From Pseudomonas paraversuta (GTDB lineage: Bacteria; Pseudomonadota; Gammaproteobacteria; Pseudomonadales; Pseudomonadaceae): 64,000 nt of DNA. Positions 44,164 to 53,543 of this stretch are shown piece by piece. Made by a program: the position numbers and the translations under genes. The stretch spans positions 294,277 to 358,276 of the forward strand of contig NZ_CAJFCL010000007.1 in NCBI RefSeq assembly GCF_904063065.1, given 5' to 3'. Every line of letters begins with the position of its first letter. Within the stretch, counting starts at the first letter, position 1. The notes below the pieces were generated by a model. It saw only the letters and a program-made list of their open reading frames with translations, searched no databases and was not told the origin of the DNA.

Positions 44164-45489
44164 ATGATTAACAATACAAAATTTTCGATAGCCGCTATGG
44201 CAATGGTTGTCAGCTCTGTGCCGTCCATGGTGAATGCGGAAGAAAAAAACGGCGGCTTTATAGAGGATAGTAGTCTTACCGTTCTTAACCGCAACTACTA
44301 CTTCAATCGCGAACATCGTAACGGTGAGTCAAGCCCTACAGGCAATGGATATTCCGAAGCATGGGCAAACGCTATTATTACTAAATTCGAGTCTGGATTT
44401 ACCCAGGGCACAATCGGTGTCGGAGTGGATGCGTTTGCTATGATTGGAATAAAACTCGACACGGGTGGCGGCCGTAATGGCGGCCGTAGTTCATTTGATG
44501 TCCTTCCAGTAAATAGCAACGGAGAGGCAAGGGACGAATATACAAAAGTGGGAGGTGCGGCAAAAATTCGCGCCTTTGACACCGTAGTAAAAGTCGGCGA
44601 CGTATTCCCATCCACCCCAGTTGTGGCTGCTGGCGACTCAAGACTACTACCGGAAAGTTTCACTGGTGTCACAGCAACAAATACTAGCATTGAAGGCTTG
44701 ACCGTTCAGGGCGGTCGCCTACATGCCATGAGCCAGCCAGTTTCGAGCAACATGCGCGACAACTTTGCGACCTTCTATGCCGGGCCTGTTAACTCGCCTT
44801 GGGTAGGCTACTTTGGTGGTGATTATAACTTAAACAAAAACGTCACCCTTAGTCTTTATTCCAGTCGCCTCAAGGACGCTTGGAATCAATACTATGCTGG
44901 CACCGGGCTAAACTACTCATTGTCAAATGAGCTTTCCGTATTCGGAGGCCTTAACTATTATAAAGCAGTCGACGAAGGGAAAAAATTACTTGGCGATTTC
45001 GACAATAACATATGGAGCGGGAAAATAGGCGTGAAGTATGGCGCACACACACTTGCACTATCCCATCAGCGAAATAATGGCAATAATGACTTCGATTACC
45101 TGCGTCAGTCGGACTCGATCTTTCTTGATAACTCAATTCAGTACAGTGATTTTAACTCACCTAAAGAACGCTCTTGGATGGTTCGCTACGACCTCGACAT
45201 GACATCGTATGGTGTGCCTGGCTTGTCGTTTATGACGCGTTACGGTCGTGGCACTGATGCTGATTACTCTAACGCTAATACGACGTACATGAGACGCGAT
45301 GCGGATGGAAACCCACTTACCGACCAGAAACGTTGGGAGCGTGACATCGAAGTAAAATATGTCGTTCAGACAGGCACCTTGAAAGATATGTCTTTGCGCC
45401 TACGGCAAGCTAATACTCGTGCAACCACATTTGAGTCGGATCTGGATGAGGTTCGTGTGATTATTGAGTATCCATTAGCTATTCTTTAA
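44164..45489 (+). CDS. OprD-family outer-membrane porin
   Basis: 441 residues. Signal peptide to about residue 25 (ending SMVNAEE). OprD pattern: GFIEDSSLTVLNRNYYFNRE at the start, GYSEAWANAIITKFESGFTQ next, and 18-strand barrel periodicity to the C-terminal DEVRVIIEYPLAIL. These porins import small substrates across the outer membrane. OprD-type genes lie next to czc genes in several Pseudomonas, where CzcRS controls OprD in carbapenem cross-resistance; here a CzcR-like box precedes it. RBS GAAGGAG before the ATG. Confidence 0.9.
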   Translation: MINNTKFSIAAMAMVVSSVPSMVNAEEKNGGFIEDSSLTVLNRNYYFNREHRNGESSPTGNGYSEAWANAIITKFESGFTQGTIGVGVDAFAMIGIKLDTGGGRNGGRSSFDVLPVNSNGEARDEYTKVGGAAKIRAFDTVVKVGDVFPSTPVVAAGDSRLLPESFTGVTATNTSIEGLTVQGGRLHAMSQPVSSNMRDNFATFYAGPVNSPWVGYFGGDYNLNKNVTLSLYSSRLKDAWNQYYAGTGLNYSLSNELSVFGGLNYYKAVDEGKKLLGDFDNNIWSGKIGVKYGAHTLALSHQRNNGNNDFDYLRQSDSIFLDNSIQYSDFNSPKERSWMVRYDLDMTSYGVPGLSFMTRYGRGTDADYSNANTTYMRRDADGNPLTDQKRWERDIEVKYVVQTGTLKDMSLRLRQANTRATTFESDLDEVRVIIEYPLAIL

Positions 45490-45540
45490 GATCTGCGCAG
45501 GATGAATCATCCTAGACGAACATTACGTTTTTGCTGAAAA

Positions 45541-45556
45541 ATTTCAAAAATGTAAT
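45541..45556 (+). promoter_or_regulatory. Third CzcR-like box
   Basis: ATTTCAAAAATGTAAT matches 14 of 16 positions of the porin box at 44012. It stands about 50 bp before a possible -10 (TATAGT), not before any annotated gene. Confidence 0.4.
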
Positions 45557-45594
45557 TTTTCAATCATCTTCCTGTTAGCTTAAGTAACTTATAG

Positions 45595-45766
45595 TAAACT
45601 GGAGTTTATAGCAATCTGCTAGCGCATCTGGCCAGATTGCTACAGGTAAGTAACACCCTTGCAAAAACCTGAAGCTCACTGCTGTCAAGTTGAAGCTCCG
45701 CATCCACTTTTAGATTACTCATCTAAATACGATGTATTTTAAGACGCCCTTCGGGGCGTCTTTTTT
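45595..45766 (+). ncRNA. Candidate small RNA or short-peptide transcript between porin and DUF2790 genes
   Basis: A box (45541-45556), a TATAGT-type -10 near 45590 and a strong terminator ending at 45766 bound about 165 nt with no known gene. A possible TTG-start frame at 45659 reads LQKPEAHCCQVEAPHPLLDY and stops at 45744 within the terminator stem; it has CC and three His but no convincing RBS. It may be a regulatory RNA, a leader, or nothing. Confidence 0.25.
45741..45766 (+). terminator. Rho-independent terminator
   Basis: AAGACGCCC-TTC-GGGGCGTCTT followed by TTTT. It may end the porin transcript or the small candidate transcript before it, and it could also act on the opposite strand. 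Confidence 0.85.
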
Positions 45767-45849
45767 ATGCCTGCCGTAAACACCCCCCCACATTTTATGT
45801 CTTATGACGCACGTCAAAAAGATGAGCCCCTATGCCAAGAGCGTAGAGG

Positions 45850-46176
45850 CTAACCACCTTTACGGCATGTTCCGGCCACTGTGTATCTGACTGTATTCAG
45901 TACTCCTTCAGAGTCTTCGTATGTCATAGCTGCGGGCATCACCCCGCACCCTTCCGCTGGTCGCACCATGCTAACTACATTCACAACATCTAATTTCATT
46001 CCGTATTTATATTGCTTAGCTACGGGAATATTTTTTCCATGCCTAATCGCATACTGCTCCATAGCTACGGAGTTGGCACTCATTCTTTTTTCAAAAACCT
46101 TGTCACTATCTTTAGCAAATACGCTTGAAGAGATCGCAGCGACCACAATAAAAATCACAGAATTAATAGTCTTCAC
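45850..46176 (-). CDS. DUF2790 periplasmic protein
   Basis: 108 residues from a GTG at 46176 with GAGGTG eight bases before; a 23-codon longer frame overlaps the upstream gene. Signal peptide, then mature AKDSDKVFEKRMSANSVAME, a divergent PtrA-like start, and DUF2790 (KYGMKLDVVNVVSMVRPAEG, then MTYEDSEGVLNTVRYTV) with two Cys. It is the paralogue of the protein at 27198. The PtrA-like gene lies 74 bp upstream on the same strand. Confidence 0.78.
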   Translation of the reverse strand: MKTINSVIFIVVAAISSSVFAKDSDKVFEKRMSANSVAMEQYAIRHGKNIPVAKQYKYGMKLDVVNVVSMVRPAEGCGVMPAAMTYEDSEGVLNTVRYTVAGTCRKGG

Positions 46177-46250
46177 TTTTTGCACCTCACATGTCAATAA
46201 AAACCCCGCAACCGGAATCGGGGCGGGGCTTATGTGTAGCACCACTACAT

Positions 46251-46448
46251 TTACTTACTAATCTGGCCCTTATCACCGCCTGACATTTTCGGAGGAGTTT
46301 TTTTCAGCTCTTTGGCTAAAAACTTCTCCATAGCCTGCTCGGTAGCTTGAGTAGCTCTAGCAAAAGTCCGGTCTCCACCACCCTCAGCCAATGCAGTGGA
46401 AGAAAGAATCAATGCTCCTACAAGAGCGTAAATTTGTGCGATTTTCAT
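46251..46448 (-). CDS. PtrA-like small periplasmic protein
   Basis: 65 residues. Signal peptide ending STALA and mature AEGGGDRTFARATQATEQAM; the first ten mature residues equal those of the protein at 31827. The tail is basic (KELKKTPPKMSGGDKGQISK) and lacks the C-terminal cysteine seen there. A cop-box-like site is 68 bp upstream. With the DUF2790 gene it appears to be an operon. Confidence 0.75.
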   Translation of the reverse strand: MKIAQIYALVGALILSSTALAEGGGDRTFARATQATEQAMEKFLAKELKKTPPKMSGGDKGQISK

Positions 46449-46515
46449 TTCGACACCTCATATTAAATACTGGCATTAGAGTATCAATACGAAGCTATCA
46501 ATACGGTGGCATTAA

Positions 46516-46532
46516 GATTACATATCCGTCAT
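46516..46532 (-). promoter_or_regulatory. CopR box of the PtrA-like/DUF2790 pair
   Basis: Minus strand ATGACGGATATGTAATC, 14 of 17 positions of the copAB box, ahead of the PtrA-like gene at 46448. Confidence 0.5.
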
Positions 46533-46545
46533 CATTGATATAAGT

Positions 46546-46574
46546 AGCCCGCTAATGAGGATCAGCAGCGGGCT
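46546..46574 (-). terminator. Hairpin after czcA
   Basis: Arms AGCCCGCT/AGCGGGCT around 13 bases, 15 bp beyond the czcA stop. It has no T-run in the czc direction. Confidence 0.5.
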
Positions 46575-46588
46575 TTAAAAACAAACTG

Positions 46589-49500
46589 CTATACTATTTC
46601 TTGTTTTTCGCTGTCTGCCTCTTCATCTTTACGGTGTGCCCAGTGATATAACGCAGGAAGTATAAGTAGGGTCAACGCAGTTGAGGACAGTATTCCCCCG
46701 ATTACAACGGTAGCTAGGGGCCGCTGGACTTCCGCGCCTGTTCCAGTAGCTAGAGCCATGGGGATAAAGCCAAGGGATGCCACCAAAGCTGTCATTAATA
46801 CTGGGCGCAACCGCGTTAGCGCTCCTTCATTGATCGCAGAATTCAACGAATGTCCCTCTTCTCGAAGGTTGCGGATAAAAGCAATCATCACCAGACCGTT
46901 CAGCACTGCCACACCCGACAATGCAATGAAACCAACACCCGCCGAGATCGACAGTGGGATATCACGTAGCCACAACGCCATAACACCACCCGTCAATGCG
47001 AATGGAATCCCGGTGAATACCAACATGCCGTCTTTGAGATTGTTAAACATCATGAACAGCAGGGTGAATACCAAGAGCAGAGCTACAGGGACAACTATCT
47101 GCAAGCGTTTGGCAGCTGATTGAAGTTGTTCAAACTGCCCACCCCAGGTAGCCCAATAACCGGCCGGAATCTCTACCTGCTGATCAATGGCGATGCTAGC
47201 CTCCTTAACGAATGAGCCGATATCCCGTCCACGTACATTGGCGCTGACAATGACCAGACGCTTACCGTTCTCACGACTGATCTGATTCGGGCCAAGTACA
47301 AGATCGAGGGTCGCCACTTCTGAAAGGGCAATAAAACCGATCTGATCGGCATTGCCATTGAGCAGCGCCGGGACTGGAATCAGCAGTGTGGACAACCCCT
47401 CAACGTCCTTACGCATGGCGTCGGATAAACGCACCACTATGTCGAAGCGGCGATCTCCCTCATACATCGTCCCGGCCTGGCGGCCACCGACAGCCACCGC
47501 AATGGTGTCTTGAACGTCTCCAACGTTCAGACCGTAACGTGCGGCTTTGTCGCGGTCTATGTTTATGGTCAGTACAGGTAGCCCCGTTGTCTGTTCGACT
47601 TTGACCTCGGAGGCGCCATCGACCCCCTGCATTGACGCGGCAATTTTCGCAGCGGTACTGTTAAGCACTGCCATGTCATCACCGAAGACCTTGACCGCCA
47701 CATCACTTCGCACGCCTGAAATCAACTCGTTGAAACGTAGTTGGATAGGCTGGGAAAGCTCATAGTTGCTACCAGGCATAGCAGCCGCTGCTTTCTGGAT
47801 CTCTTCTGTCAACGTCTCCCGGGATTTACTTGGATCAGGCCATTGATCCTTCGGTTTGAGCATCACATAACTATCAGAGATGTTCGGCGGCATTGGATCG
47901 GAAGCAATCTCTGCAGTACCGGTTCGAGCAAACATCCGTTCGACTTCAGGCACTTTTTCCAGCACAAGCTTTTCCAGGCGCTGCTGCATTTCCACCGATT
48001 GCGTCAGACTTGTACCGGGTACTCGTAATGCTTGCAGTGCAAAATCGCCTTCGCTGAGACTAGGTACAAACTCACTGCCCATTCGACTGGCGACCACGCC
48101 ACTCGCAGCGATGACACCTAATGCCATGGCAAATGCCAGCGATCGATGACTCATGACCCAATCCAGCGCGGGGGCATAACCCCGTCGCGCTCCTCGCATT
48201 ATCACGTTCTCATCTTCCTTGACTTTGCCCGTCACGAACATGGCAATTGCCGCAGGAACAAAGGTTACGGACAGCAGCATCGCGCCTAGCAAGGCGATCA
48301 CGACGGTGAACGCCATGGGGTGGAACATTTTCCCTTCGACACCGGTCAGGGCAAAAATAGGTAGATAAACGACCATGATGATCAACTGCCCGAAAATCAG
48401 TGGTCGACGGGCTTCCTTGGCTGCTGCAAACACTTCGTGAAAGCGCTCGGAGCGAGTTAGGAGGCGCCCGTGATGGTGCTGCGCATTGGCGAGGCGCCGT
48501 ATAGCATTTTCGACAATAACCACTGCACCGTCGACGATAATACCGAAATCCAGAGCCCCCAGGCTCATCAGGTTGGCGCTGACTTTGTTGGTGAACATGC
48601 CTGTGAAGGTAAAGAGCATGGCTAAAGGAATAACCATGGCAGTGATCAGTGCTGCGCGAATATTGCCTAGGAATAGGAACAAAATCGCGATTACTAGGAT
48701 TGCACCTTCAATCAGATTCTTCTTGACCGTGGCAATAGCCTTGTCTACCAAGTTAGTACGGTCGTAAACAGTGATCGCAACCACCCCTTTGGGCAGTGAA
48801 CGGTTGATTTGCTCTAGCTTGACTGCAACGGCCTGAGAGACGGTACGGCTGTTCTCGCCTATCAGCATGAACACCGTGCCGAGTACGACTTCACGACCGT
48901 TTTCGGTCGCCGCACCGGTACGCATTTCACGCCCAATATCCACGGTCGCCACATTTTTAATACGTATAGGAGTGCCATCGACGTTGGCGATCACGATATT
49001 GGCGATGTCGTCGGTGGTCGCCACTTGGCCAGGGGCACGAATCAGTAGTTGTTCGCCACTGCGCTCAATGTAGCCGGCTCCTACGTTAGCGTTGTTGCTT
49101 TCCAGCGCGGTCACAATGTCTGTCAGGGTCAGCTTGTAAGCGGCCAAGCGTTTTGGATCCGGAGCAATCTGGTATTCCTTGGCGAATCCGCCAATGGTGT
49201 TAATTTCGGCGACCCCAGGAACGTTGCGCAGCTGAGGTTTAATAATCCAATCTTGGATTACCCTCAGGTCGGTCGGCGTATAGGGGCTACCATCCTCTTT
49301 TACGGCGTCTTCTCGGGCCTCGACAGTCCACAGAAAAATCTCACCCAAACCGGTAGAAATCGGCCCCATGACAGCTTCCACGCCTTCGGGCAATTGTTCC
49401 TTTGCCATCTGCAATCGTTCATTGACCAATTGCCGGGCGAAGAATAGGTCGGTGCCTTCCTTGAAAATCACCGTAACTTGTGAAAGACCCGAGCGTGAGA

Positions 49501-49753
49501 GTGAACGCGTCTGCTCAAGTGCCGGCAGACCTGCCATGGCGGTTTCAATAGGGAAAGTGATGCGCTGCTCAGTCTCCAGTGGCGAGAAACCTGCGGCACC
49601 AGTATTGATTTGCACCTGGACGTTGGTGATGTCGGGCACGGCGTCGATCGGCAGCTTCTGGTAGCTAGCAATGCCGAGTCCGGCCATGAGGAGAACCGCG
49701 AGCAGGACGATTATGCGTTGCTCGATGGCAAATTGGATTAGGCGTTCGAACAT
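46589..49753 (-). CDS. czcA: Heavy-metal RND efflux pump CzcA (Co/Zn/Cd)
   Basis: 1,054 residues with 12 membrane segments and two large periplasmic loops. The TM4 motif LGALDFGIIVDGAVVIVEN is that of the HME1 branch (DFG-x3-DGAV-x3-EN), which marks Co/Zn/Cd pumps and separates it from the CusA copy at 59697. It takes divalent cations from periplasm or cytoplasm and expels them through CzcB and CzcC by proton antiport. Last gene of czcCBA; the start is 26 bp after the czcB stop. Confidence 0.95.
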   Translation of the reverse strand: MFERLIQFAIEQRIIVLLAVLLMAGLGIASYQKLPIDAVPDITNVQVQINTGAAGFSPLETEQRITFPIETAMAGLPALEQTRSLSRSGLSQVTVIFKEGTDLFFARQLVNERLQMAKEQLPEGVEAVMGPISTGLGEIFLWTVEAREDAVKEDGSPYTPTDLRVIQDWIIKPQLRNVPGVAEINTIGGFAKEYQIAPDPKRLAAYKLTLTDIVTALESNNANVGAGYIERSGEQLLIRAPGQVATTDDIANIVIANVDGTPIRIKNVATVDIGREMRTGAATENGREVVLGTVFMLIGENSRTVSQAVAVKLEQINRSLPKGVVAITVYDRTNLVDKAIATVKKNLIEGAILVIAILFLFLGNIRAALITAMVIPLAMLFTFTGMFTNKVSANLMSLGALDFGIIVDGAVVIVENAIRRLANAQHHHGRLLTRSERFHEVFAAAKEARRPLIFGQLIIMVVYLPIFALTGVEGKMFHPMAFTVVIALLGAMLLSVTFVPAAIAMFVTGKVKEDENVIMRGARRGYAPALDWVMSHRSLAFAMALGVIAASGVVASRMGSEFVPSLSEGDFALQALRVPGTSLTQSVEMQQRLEKLVLEKVPEVERMFARTGTAEIASDPMPPNISDSYVMLKPKDQWPDPSKSRETLTEEIQKAAAAMPGSNYELSQPIQLRFNELISGVRSDVAVKVFGDDMAVLNSTAAKIAASMQGVDGASEVKVEQTTGLPVLTINIDRDKAARYGLNVGDVQDTIAVAVGGRQAGTMYEGDRRFDIVVRLSDAMRKDVEGLSTLLIPVPALLNGNADQIGFIALSEVATLDLVLGPNQISRENGKRLVIVSANVRGRDIGSFVKEASIAIDQQVEIPAGYWATWGGQFEQLQSAAKRLQIVVPVALLLVFTLLFMMFNNLKDGMLVFTGIPFALTGGVMALWLRDIPLSISAGVGFIALSGVAVLNGLVMIAFIRNLREEGHSLNSAINEGALTRLRPVLMTALVASLGFIPMALATGTGAEVQRPLATVVIGGILSSTALTLLILPALYHWAHRKDEEADSEKQEIV

Positions 49754-49779
49754 GAGAACCTTCTCGTGGAAGTGGCGGA

Positions 49780-51006
49780 TCAGTGGGCGTGTTCAGCCGA
49801 GGCTTTACCCAGTTCTGATTTCAGAATGAAGCTGCCGGCAGCAGCGACTTGAGCTCCGGGCTCCAGGCCCTCTGTGATCTCAGCCAGACCTGCTGCACGA
49901 CTACCTATTACTACTGCTTGCGCCTTAAACCCGTCATCAGTTCGCACGAAAACTGTTGGCCTATCCTCGACCGTCTGGATTGCTGCTTCTGGTACTGCGA
50001 CTTTCGCCAGCCGGGTATCGGTATCAACCAGTACGGTTACGAACAGCCCGGGACGCCAAGCTCCTTGCGGATTCGCTATGGACACACGGACAGTGGCGGT
50101 ACGAGTCTGCTCACCCAGTAAACTCCCAACGTAGGCCACGGCACCCGTAACTTCCGCATTCAACTCAGCGGCACTAACCGTGACAGACTTGCCCACCAGG
50201 ACTTTGCTCAAATCCTTAGGGGAAACGCCAAAAGTCACCCAAACATGCGACAAGTCCGAGAGTGTGAACGCATTGCTGGTTTCACTGACAACCTCACCAA
50301 GGCCCAAGTGCTTTTCGACCACAACGCCATCGAACGGTGCACGCAGCTCATACCGGTTGCCACCACTGGTCACCGAGCTGCCACTAAGTACGCTGATTTT
50401 TTGTCGGGCATTACTGACAGCGATTTCGGCCTCTTGCAGAGCCTGACGGGCTTGAAGGAAATCCTGTTCGGCAGAGATTTTGTCCTGCCATAACTGGCGT
50501 TCACGCTCGTAGGTAGTGCGCGCCAACTCTAGACGACGTTGCGCTGCGGCTTGCTCACTGCGCTGATCAGAAATTTGTTGACTGGCAATCACGGCTAGTA
50601 GCTGACCTTTTTTCACTGTTTGGCCAAGATTGACATGTACCGACTCGACGACACCAGGAACCCGGGGTACCACATGCGCAGTACGGTCTTCATCGAAACG
50701 GACTTCTCCAGGAAACGGCAATGAGAGGCTGATGCTCTGTTCCTTAGCTTCGATTAACTGAATGCCGGCAGATCTGATCTGATCGTCGCTCAGAGTCAGG
50801 TGACCTTCTTCTGCTTCCCCTTCTGCATGCCCGCCATCAACTGACTCCTTGGCCGCACCCTCGTTGCTGTGATCAGCATCGTGGCCCTGTTCTTCTTGCG
50901 TCTGTACGCCGGTGGACGCTGTTGACGTGCTACCCATCCAGAGCGAACCAACACATATGCCCACCGTGAGGGTCAGTGCGGTGACAAGGATTTGTTTTTT
51001 ATCCAT
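49780..51006 (-). CDS. czcB: Membrane-fusion adaptor CzcB
   Basis: 408 residues. One N-terminal membrane segment (VTALTLTVGICVGSLWMG), then a His/Glu-rich stretch (residues about 38-72; HDADHSNEGAAKESVDGGHA), barrel-sandwich hybrid domain (VPRVPGVVESVHVNLGQTV), a coiled-coil hairpin, and the beta-barrel. It links CzcA to CzcC in the periplasm. The His-rich segment likely binds metal. Good ATG; 87 bp after czcC. Confidence 0.94.
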   Translation of the reverse strand: MDKKQILVTALTLTVGICVGSLWMGSTSTASTGVQTQEEQGHDADHSNEGAAKESVDGGHAEGEAEEGHLTLSDDQIRSAGIQLIEAKEQSISLSLPFPGEVRFDEDRTAHVVPRVPGVVESVHVNLGQTVKKGQLLAVIASQQISDQRSEQAAAQRRLELARTTYERERQLWQDKISAEQDFLQARQALQEAEIAVSNARQKISVLSGSSVTSGGNRYELRAPFDGVVVEKHLGLGEVVSETSNAFTLSDLSHVWVTFGVSPKDLSKVLVGKSVTVSAAELNAEVTGAVAYVGSLLGEQTRTATVRVSIANPQGAWRPGLFVTVLVDTDTRLAKVAVPEAAIQTVEDRPTVFVRTDDGFKAQAVVIGSRAAGLAEITEGLEPGAQVAAAGSFILKSELGKASAEHAH

Positions 51007-51093
51007 GGGACTCCCTACGCAGCTCAGTGGGCAGTCACGGATTACCGTGGCACTGCGATGCTGAGTAGCGGTTAAAAAAGTGTTATATGAAAT

Positions 51094-52374
51094 TCAAGGG
51101 GTATGAGTGAGCTTGTCGACATCACCGAAAATTCGCTCGATACGCACCCAGGCGTCTGTCGCCTCAGCAATGGCCTGGATGTACTGACCGCGTGCGCTGA
51201 TTAAGGTGCGCTGGGCATCTAGCACATCTAGGAAGTTGAATTTCCCCATTTCGAAACCACGGGTAGCGGTATCTACAGCACTTTGCGCGGCAGGTAGGAT
51301 GGTTTGATTGAACGACGTGATTTCAGTGTTCGCTGTATTCCACTGAGCTAGAGTGGTCTGAATTTCTGTGCGCAGGCGTAACTCGCTGGCATTGCGAAGG
51401 TCGCGGGCCTGATCAGTTCGGCGGGCGGCTGCCAACACATTGCCCTGATTACGATTGAATAATGGGATGGGCATCGACAGCCCTACGACATTCACGCGCT
51501 CACGCTCCCGTTCATCGTATTGGCTACCTAAACTTACGGTTAGGTCAGGAATGCGCTGGGCTTTCTCCAAGCCAAGTGAGGCTTCACGCTGGTCAATTTG
51601 CAGCTTTGCCAACCGTAACTCCGCAGTCTGACCTATGCGATTAAGGAGCAGCGAAGGTTCCGGTACAGTTGGCATTGGCTGACTTGAATCACTTACAGAC
51701 GCAAACGCCGGCAAAGGCACACCCATGACTCGAGCGAGTTGTTGATAGGCATTTGCCTCATCTCGCTCTGCCCGTTTCAGCTCTAGGCGTACCTCCGACA
51801 ACTGGACTTCTGCTCGCGTACCTTCAACAGGCGATGACTTGCCACTACTGATGCGACCTTGAGCTACATGCAAGCCACGCTGTGCGAGCTCAAGTGATTG
51901 ACGTGATAACAGCAACCTTTGCTGAGCCGTAGATGTGTTGTAAAACGCCTGAATGACATCGGCACGTAGAGCATTACGCTTGCGCTCCAATTCAATCTCG
52001 GCTGCATCTTGCGCTCGACTTGCCACTTCGATCCTAGCGCCTCGCTTACCGCCAAGCTCGATCGGCTGATTGATCATCACCGTCGTAGTGCGCGAATTTC
52101 GCCGGGTATCCTCAGCCTCCCAAGACAACTCAGGATTGGGAATCAAGCTCGCCTGCTGCCGATCTCCCTGAGTGATACCAATTTCCCACTGTGCTGCCGC
52201 TAGGTCAGGATTGTTGGCAAACGCCATTTGAAGAACTTGATCCATTGTCAGCGCCTGTGAAGCCGAACCAGCGGAAAAAGCCGTGCCTGATAGTGCAAGC
52301 GTGCAACTTAGGCCTATTACCAACATGGATTTTATGATACGCAAGGGGGTAATGAACTTTCTAAGCCAACGCAA
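51094..52374 (-). CDS. czcC: Outer-membrane factor CzcC
   Basis: 426 residues from a TTG at 52374, with AAAGGAA nine bases before it; the open frame runs 22 codons farther to another TTG without RBS. Signal peptide (MLVIGLSCTLALSGTAFSAG region), then the TolC-family repeat helices (SQALTMDQVLQMAFANNPDL; EVQLSEVRLELKRAERDEAN). It forms the outer-membrane channel of the CzcCBA pump. A CzcR-box candidate lies about 80 bp upstream, and czcRS diverges. Confidence 0.9.
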   Translation of the reverse strand: MRWLRKFITPLRIIKSMLVIGLSCTLALSGTAFSAGSASQALTMDQVLQMAFANNPDLAAAQWEIGITQGDRQQASLIPNPELSWEAEDTRRNSRTTTVMINQPIELGGKRGARIEVASRAQDAAEIELERKRNALRADVIQAFYNTSTAQQRLLLSRQSLELAQRGLHVAQGRISSGKSSPVEGTRAEVQLSEVRLELKRAERDEANAYQQLARVMGVPLPAFASVSDSSQPMPTVPEPSLLLNRIGQTAELRLAKLQIDQREASLGLEKAQRIPDLTVSLGSQYDERERERVNVVGLSMPIPLFNRNQGNVLAAARRTDQARDLRNASELRLRTEIQTTLAQWNTANTEITSFNQTILPAAQSAVDTATRGFEMGKFNFLDVLDAQRTLISARGQYIQAIAEATDAWVRIERIFGDVDKLTHTP

Positions 52375-52868
52375 TTTTATATTTCCTTTAAAGCGAATTT
52401 TCTCAACGTAGTAACTGTAGAGTTCTTCACTTATCAACAAGGTGACTGAAGAATTACAAATATGTTATCCAGCTCTACTGCTGTAGATTTTGCTCTAATA
52501 TAGGAGGTGTTAAAAAAGAAAAAACTTAAGGCGGTAATATGATGAAACAAAAATTCAGCAATTATCTGCCGAAGCGCACTTGTCGAATTGGGGTATTCAT
52601 ATGAGCACACGATGTGCTATATAGCCCCTGGATTATTTCCCGCGACAGATTGTCGCAACCCTAGCTTTGGCGCCTCAAAACCGCAGCTTTGGCTTGACCC
52701 TGAAGCAGCTACAGGCTTTAGAATGAGGGCTGTCATCTCGTAAGTTATTCAAACCATATGAGGATTGAAAATCCTATAAAAAGATAACACCAATCAGAAA
52801 ACCACACTAATACGGTTATTATTTTTCTGAGCCCCCTTTAACTCTAGTCATTAAGAAGGTGAAATGTC
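52375..52868. other. Divergent control region of czcCBA and czcRS
   Basis: 494 bp. Besides the box at 52453-52468 no gene is seen. The sequence is unusually AT-rich in 52,440-52,560 and near 52,780-52,840 (AATACGGTTATTATTTTTCT before czcR). Confidence 0.5.
52453..52468 (-). promoter_or_regulatory. CzcR-box candidate of czcCBA
   Basis: ATTACAAATATGTTAT, 13 of 16 positions of the porin palindrome at 44012, ahead of the czcC start. Confidence 0.5.
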
Positions 52869-53543
52869 ATGCGAATCCTTGTAGTTGAGGACGAGCTCAA
52901 AACTGCCGAATACTTACATCAGGGACTGACTGAAAGTGGCTACATTGTTGATCGTGCGATAACTGGCGCGGATGGACTACATCTGGCGCGCCAACATGTT
53001 TATGATTTGGTGATACTTGACGTTAATCTTCCCGAACTTGATGGCTGGGGTGTTCTTGAACGTCTACGACAAAGCAGTAATGCCCGGGTCATGATGTTGA
53101 CGGCCCGAGGGCGCCTAGCGGACAAGATACGCGGACTAGATTTGGGTGCCGATGATTATCTGGTTAAACCGTTTGAGTTTCCTGAGTTACTTGCACGGGT
53201 ACGAACCCTGATGCGTCGCAGTGAGCACATACCTGTCCCGCAGGTACTAAAAGTAGCCGACCTGGAACTAGACCAAGGACGTCATCGTGCTTTTCGCGGT
53301 GAGCAGCGCATAGATCTGACAACCAAGGAGTTTGCGCTGCTGCACTTGCTGATGCGCCAAACTGGAGAAGTGCTTTCTCGCACCCAAATCATTTCACTGG
53401 TCTGGGATATGAATTTTGATTGCGACACTAACGTTGTCGAGGTTTCAATCCGTAGGCTGAGGGCCAAAATAGATGACCCCTTCGATAACAAGTTGATCCA
53501 CACCCTTCGCGGTGTTGGTTACGTATTAGAGGCGCGTGTATGA
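52869..53543 (+). CDS. czcR: Heavy-metal response regulator CzcR
   Basis: 224 residues. Receiver domain with Asp in [15 protein letters not shown] and Lys in DDYLVKPF, and an OmpR-type winged helix ([36 protein letters not shown]). It is similar to but distinct from CopR at 36063. It should activate czcCBA and, as in other Pseudomonas, influence oprD. Start GAAGGTG RBS; four-base overlap with czcS. Confidence 0.92.
   Translation: MRILVVEDELKTAEYLHQGLTESGYIVDRAITGADGLHLARQHVYDLVILDVNLPELDGWGVLERLRQSSNARVMMLTARGRLADKIRGLDLGADDYLVKPFEFPELLARVRTLMRRSEHIPVPQVLKVADLELDQGRHRAFRGEQRIDLTTKEFALLHLLMRQTGEVLSRTQIISLVWDMNFDCDTNVVEVSIRRLRAKIDDPFDNKLIHTLRGVGYVLEARV

Larger units (their letters stand above)
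45490..45849. other. Intergenic region with box, possible short transcript and terminator
   Basis: 360 bp between the porin and the DUF2790 gene, which converge. It holds a box at 45541-45556, a promoter-like TATAGT near 45590 and a strong terminator at 45741-45766. Confidence 0.5.
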
